A DNA stretch of 64,000 nt, from contig SIJG01000015.1 of assembly GCA_023374025.1 (NCBI GenBank), positions 1,654,697 to 1,718,696 of the forward strand. The letters are read 5' to 3'. A model generated the notes under the pieces. It was not told the origin of the DNA. It searched no databases and saw only the letters and a list, made by a program, of their open reading frames with translations. Made by a program: the position numbers and the translations under genes. Shown here one piece after another: positions 60,901 to 64,000 of this stretch. This stretch comes from Heterodera schachtii (taxonomy: Eukaryota > Nematoda > Chromadorea > Rhabditida > Heteroderidae). The first letter of the stretch is position 1, and every line of letters begins with the position of its first letter.

Positions 60901-61106
60901 GCAATACTGCGCGCGCCTTTGTTGACTTTTTAAAAAATTAATTTTGCGGTCACATAACAGGAAAGTACCGAATTAACTGCTCTCGACCCCACTGCCAATG
61001 GTCTGCTCCCGCTGTGTGTGCTGCCCACCTTGTCCGGATATGCGACGTACCACTTCTGCAGACGGAGTTTGCCCTGGCGCGAGAACAGCAGCATGTAATT
61101 GATCAT
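57907..61106 (-). CDS. aps-1: AP-1 complex sigma subunit (clathrin adaptor small chain)
   Basis: Five exons, 61106-61029, 60457-60354, 60294-60246, 58996-58799 and 57951-57907, give 157 aa, the normal length of the family. It starts [20 protein letters not shown]. Then come [36 protein letters not shown] and [20 protein letters not shown]. The end is [18 protein letters not shown] and [14 protein letters not shown]. This is the sigma chain of the AP-1 adaptor, which sorts cargo into clathrin vesicles at the trans-Golgi and endosomes. Two introns host transposons: intron 1 contains the 60747-60970 element, and intron 3 (1.25 kb) contains the nested elements at 59211-60166. The symbol follows C. 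elegans usage. Confidence 0.96.
59211..60166. mobile_element. Composite of nested inverted-repeat elements in AP-1 sigma intron 3
   Basis: The outer arms are TTAGTTTGCATACATGAAAT at about 59212-59231 and ATTTCATGTATGTTAGTTTG at 60147-60166. Each is followed inward by a long G/C tract and GTCGAC. Between them ACTTCGT words recur at least six times. A separate inner element (59584-59977) is described on its own. At 60039-60052 CTGGTTACGGGCCT is the right end of the family seen at 30319-30693, with no matching left end. Confidence 0.65.
59584..59977. mobile_element. Inner MITE, 394 bp
   Basis: GGTTCTTATCCCTTTTGTGA begins the element and its mirror TCACAAAAGGGATAAGAACC ends it. The inverted arms extend about 120 bp, through TATTTTTATGCGCTGAACAC and GAACGTCATATTCGTG-type words. 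Just outside the left end sits the palindrome CCGGTGGTGCCTATCGGCAC. No coding frame. Confidence 0.8.
60747..60970. mobile_element. MITE in AP-1 sigma intron 1
   Basis: Exact inverted ends CGGTACTTTCCTGTTATGTG / CACATAACAGGAAAGTACCG bound a 224-bp element, and AATTAA flanks both sides as a possible target duplication. A 37-bp internal unit containing TTTTATGCAATACTGCGCGC is tandemly duplicated. Confidence 0.8.
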
Positions 61107-61465
61107 CCTCGCAATAAAAATGGGCAAATTATGGTAAATGAAAACCGAGAAAAAAAAGGGTATTATAAAACCAAATCCATCGAAAAAACATAGACAAACA
61201 GACGCATGCGCCCCAAGACTTTTTAATTATGCAAAATTAGCTTGATTCATAATAAATTTATTGCTTCTTGGACATAATTAGGAACTAATGGTGGATAATG
61301 AAAGAAAGTTCCAAGCCAAAGAAGCAATTTCTTAAAAAGACAAATGTCAATCAAAAATCTATCATTAAAATTGTTTCATCACAGTTCAGCAGTAGGATAA
61401 TGAATGTATAGAATTTTTACAGGTATTTGTGTGGCATTTTTGAAAAATCACAAAATGTAAATTGA

Positions 61466-63842
61466 TCAGTGGTGCCGTTGAGTGACGGAAAGTGCGCTGA
61501 GCAGCCAAGTGACACTGCGCTTCACGTTGATGTTGTGAAGGGCCTGAAAATTGGGAAATGCAAAACCGAGACTAAGGCATTAAATTCTGAAAAGGAATAA
61601 AACCAAATGAATTCTGAAAAAAGTTTAACCATTGCATGAAAATTCCTTCAAAAAATCGCTAGAAAAATGTTTCAAAATTTCTTATAAAAAATTTTATGCA
61701 ATTTTTTTAATGAAAATTTCTGTTGGAAATTTAAAAAAAAAATTTTGGCGACGAAAAATTTCGGCGGTAAAATTTTGTCCCGTTCCGGTAATAATGGTCT
61801 TGAAAAGTTTTGAAATAATCCTGCAAAAAAAGTTGTGGGCTGAATGAACACGTCAGACCACTTAGAACAGGTGATCCAACATTGACTCCGCATCACTTAA
61901 AGTCTCACTCAGTCCGAATTTTCACAATTTTCCCGGGACATGGTCCAGCACATTTAGCTACAACAAAGTTGAGAAGCTAATAGCGCCTTGTAAACGGGAA
62001 AACCCAACGGCGGAAGAGGGAATTGAACCAGCGCTAGACAAAAGTAATTACAGAGAGACAGACCACTGAACCACCAGTGAAGGACATTGGCAAATTTTCT
62101 TTAATGGATATTTTTGGAACTTGCGGCGCAATTCGCCGTTAAATTCGTTCATTTAAAACGCACCGACACAGAGAAAATCGCCACGTCCGCCTGGTGTCGG
62201 GTGGCGATGTGATTGTTGAAGTATTGGCGCCGAAAGCGCTCCATCAACTCGTTGGCATTGGTGTCGTGCCGCTGCGGTCGGTCCGCTGTGTTTGTGGTCG
62301 ACGACGACGACGCCGCAGTGACGGTGGACAGCCGATCGTTGTCCCACTCACTTTCAGTGCCGTCCTCGCAGTGCCATTGGCCAGCACTGTCACCATCACC
62401 ACCGCCGGCATTATCGTTGTGGTGCTCGTCATGGTCGTTATTGTCCACCAACTCAAAACTCTGCCAGCCGCCGCCGCTGCTGTCGCACAGCGAGGAGAGA
62501 GTGGGGGACTGAACCGGCGGCGCGGGTTGGGGCGAGGGGGACGGAATTGGCGGGGCACAATTTGTTGACGGATGCCTTGAAAAATAAAAGAAATGGAGGA
62601 GACCTGAGGAAAGACTAACAACACAACGTATTTTAGTGGTTTGAAAAAATTGCAATTTCAAAAAAATTAGGGAAATGGATTTAAAGAGGGGAAAATAAAA
62701 GTGCGCCTTGTTTCGTCCATCGATGGGAAAATTTTAATTTAATCCCATTTTGTCCATACTTTTCTCCCTACCCATGTTTTGTTGGGTTTGTTGTCGCTGC
62801 TGATGTCGTCGGCGTTTGTCCTTCATCCATGGCATCGTCTGACGAAGTTTTGATAGATTAGACAATTTAAAAAAAAACAAAATTTTTTAATGGGTAGTGC
62901 GTCAATTGCGCAAAGTTTTTCCCCCTTATTCACAATTCGTTTGATTTAGAAGAAAATTTCGGAAAATCTTAATAGCTGTTTATAGGTTTATTTTTGAAAC
63001 GCAAATTTTTTGACACCAAAATTTGACTAACTCGTCATCAATTTGCACTCCAAGTCGCATTTGTTGAACAGAATCATCAGCGGAAGTTGGCTAATGCGTT
63101 CGACCGCAAAAATGCTCTCTAAAAAAGGATTTTATACTCCCAAAAAATATTCCATAAATGCCAGTGAAAAAAATTACATTATGGCATTACACAAAACTAT
63201 TAAAAAACCTTAAAACTGCGGGGCCAATCGCTCGGGAATTTGAATGGATTAAAGTAAATTGGCTTTTATTGTTAGTTGCTGGCACTTTTTGTCCAAGTGA
63301 AATGCCAACATTTTTCGATATTAATTTTTAATGGCATTTTTATTAAGAAATCAGAAATTCCCCCGCCCCTTACAGCGCACCGCAAATTTTGTACAATTTA
63401 TCGAATTATCCAAACAATGAAAATTTTAAAAAAAGATTCGCTTTTGCAAATCTCCCTTAAAAACAGAATTTCCCCCCCCCCCATTTTTTCGCTTTGTCAA
63501 TGCCCCCACCCAATGCGCTGCACACTTCGGGCAACCGCTGCACATCCGACGAGTCGACCACAAAAATAAGGGCATGGCATTCCGCCAAATAGGAGTGCCA
63601 CAGCGGACGGAGTTCCACCTGACCGCCGAGGTCCCACACATTGAGCACGGCACCAGCGAGAGGGGCACGGACATCTGTGAAACAATGCCAAATCGGTTAG
63701 AATTCACCCAAATTTTCAAAAAATTTCGAAAGTTTAAAATATTGTAAAACTCACGATTCAGCCCGACGGTAGATGCCAATTTGGCCAAATTTCGGCACCG
63801 GTAGTGCCGGTCGAAGTGCGCTTTCAGTCGCTCAACATAAGC
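61466..63842 (-). CDS. ARF-related GTPase, ARFRP1-like, with large insertion (5' end unresolved)
   Basis: Exons 63842-63755, 63674-63510, 63118-63032, 62838-62772, 62575-62164 and 61543-61466 give 298 aa without the N-terminus. Visible in order are LAKLASTVGLN (switch I), LNVWDLGGQVELRPLWHSY (switch II, WDLGGQ), HALIFVVDSSD, LILFNKCDLE-like (MILFNKCDLE, the NKxD base-recognition motif) and VAIFSVSALHNINVKRSVTW (the SA motif and final helix). ARFRP1 works at the trans-Golgi in recruiting ARL1. Between NKCD and SVSAL there are about 165 residues where about 35 are usual. The extra segment is low-complexity: Pro/Ser-rich, then Asp/Gly/His-rich, then Ser/Thr-rich. The P-loop exon (GxDxAGKT) is not found in the window. 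Intron 5 carries a tRNA-like sequence. Confidence 0.8.
62010..62085 (-). other. tRNA-like sequence in an intron
   Basis: On the minus strand TGGTTCAGTGG (A box) is followed after about 35 nt by GGTTCAATTCC (B box). The acceptor and T stems are mispaired, so this is not a functional tRNA. A SINE head or tRNA pseudogene is the best reading. Confidence 0.4.
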
Positions 63843-63882
63843 CTAAATTAAACAGAAAGATGAATTGCTAGGCAAAAAGTAT

Positions 63883-64000
63883 GTTGGGAATGGCCGTCAA
63901 ATCGACGCCAAATTTAGTGGCCCATTCAGTAATTTTTTGGGGTAACCGAAGGCGTTTACAATTAGCACGAATCTGGCCTTCTTTCTGCTCAATTTCGAAC
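63883..64000 (-). CDS. Unresolved exon at the right edge
   Basis: Two frames compete on the minus strand. One reads IEQKEGQIRANCKRLRLP and runs to a TAG at 63883-63885, and looks like the C-terminus of an upstream gene. The other reads SKLSRKKARFVLI and stops at a GTAAAC donor at 63959, in a phase that would join the first visible ARF-related exon. Neither contains a P-loop. I cannot choose without sequence beyond 64000. Confidence 0.3.

Overview
The window reads as a eukaryotic, nematode-type genome and most likely comes from a tylenchid plant parasite, with cyst nematodes (Heterodera/Globodera) the best guess. Genes are broken by many short introns of about 45-100 nt. A cuticle collagen ends in the nematode CDHC...TAPGY tail. 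There is a venom-allergen-like CAP protein and several secreted proteins of the kind these parasites carry. The assignment is inference from gene content and was not checked by a search.

Layout. 1-482: last exon of a + gene. 1104-4162 (-): six-exon class A GPCR (508 aa). 4163-10600: gene-poor, AT-rich, with G/C tracts. 10633-11691 (-): NK-2-type homeobox gene. 12191-12641 (-): possible Cys-rich peptide gene. 14184-16675 (+): cuticle collagen (470 aa) with a hairpin transposon in its last intron. 17511-17829 (+): short secreted peptide precursor. 18984-21951 (+): 14-exon trehalase. 23717-25479 (+): NIMA-related kinase. 27226-28104 (+): CAP/venom-allergen-like protein. 28555-29113 (+): Ly6-like protein. 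29824-30287 (+): small CxxC protein. 30288-35102: mostly empty. 35103-37581 (+): amino-acid transporter. 38987-40734 (+): secreted helical protein of unknown family. 41308-43918 (+): alpha-tubulin with an enlarged N-terminal loop. 44287-45914 (-): RING-like membrane protein. 45915-49690: dense cluster of non-autonomous transposons. 49691-51722 (+): secreted protein with a RING-H2-like domain. 51848-52629: nested hairpin element. 52858-53688 and 54719-55231 (-): two paralogous Ly6-like genes. 55936-57391 (-): Cys-rich protein of unknown family. 57907-61106 (-): AP-1 sigma adaptin. 61466-64000 (-): ARFRP1-like GTPase with a large insertion, 5' end unresolved.

No single pathway unites the window. 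Housekeeping genes (tubulin, AP-1 sigma, ARF-related GTPase, Nek kinase, transporter, trehalase) are interspersed with fast-evolving secreted genes (CAP protein, three Ly6-like proteins, the 17.5 kb peptide, the 39 kb helical protein, the 49.7 kb RING protein). The last two are the best candidates for undescribed effectors. AP-1 sigma and the ARFRP1-like GTPase lie next to each other on one strand, and both families act in Golgi/TGN trafficking.

Two genome-level features stand out. About seven of roughly ninety inferred introns need a GC-AG donor, each supported by reading frame and protein family or paralogue. There are also at least ten short inverted-repeat elements, several inside introns, and more than twenty poly-G/poly-C tracts. 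All exon boundaries were worked out by hand from splice sites and reading frame and have not been confirmed by transcripts.
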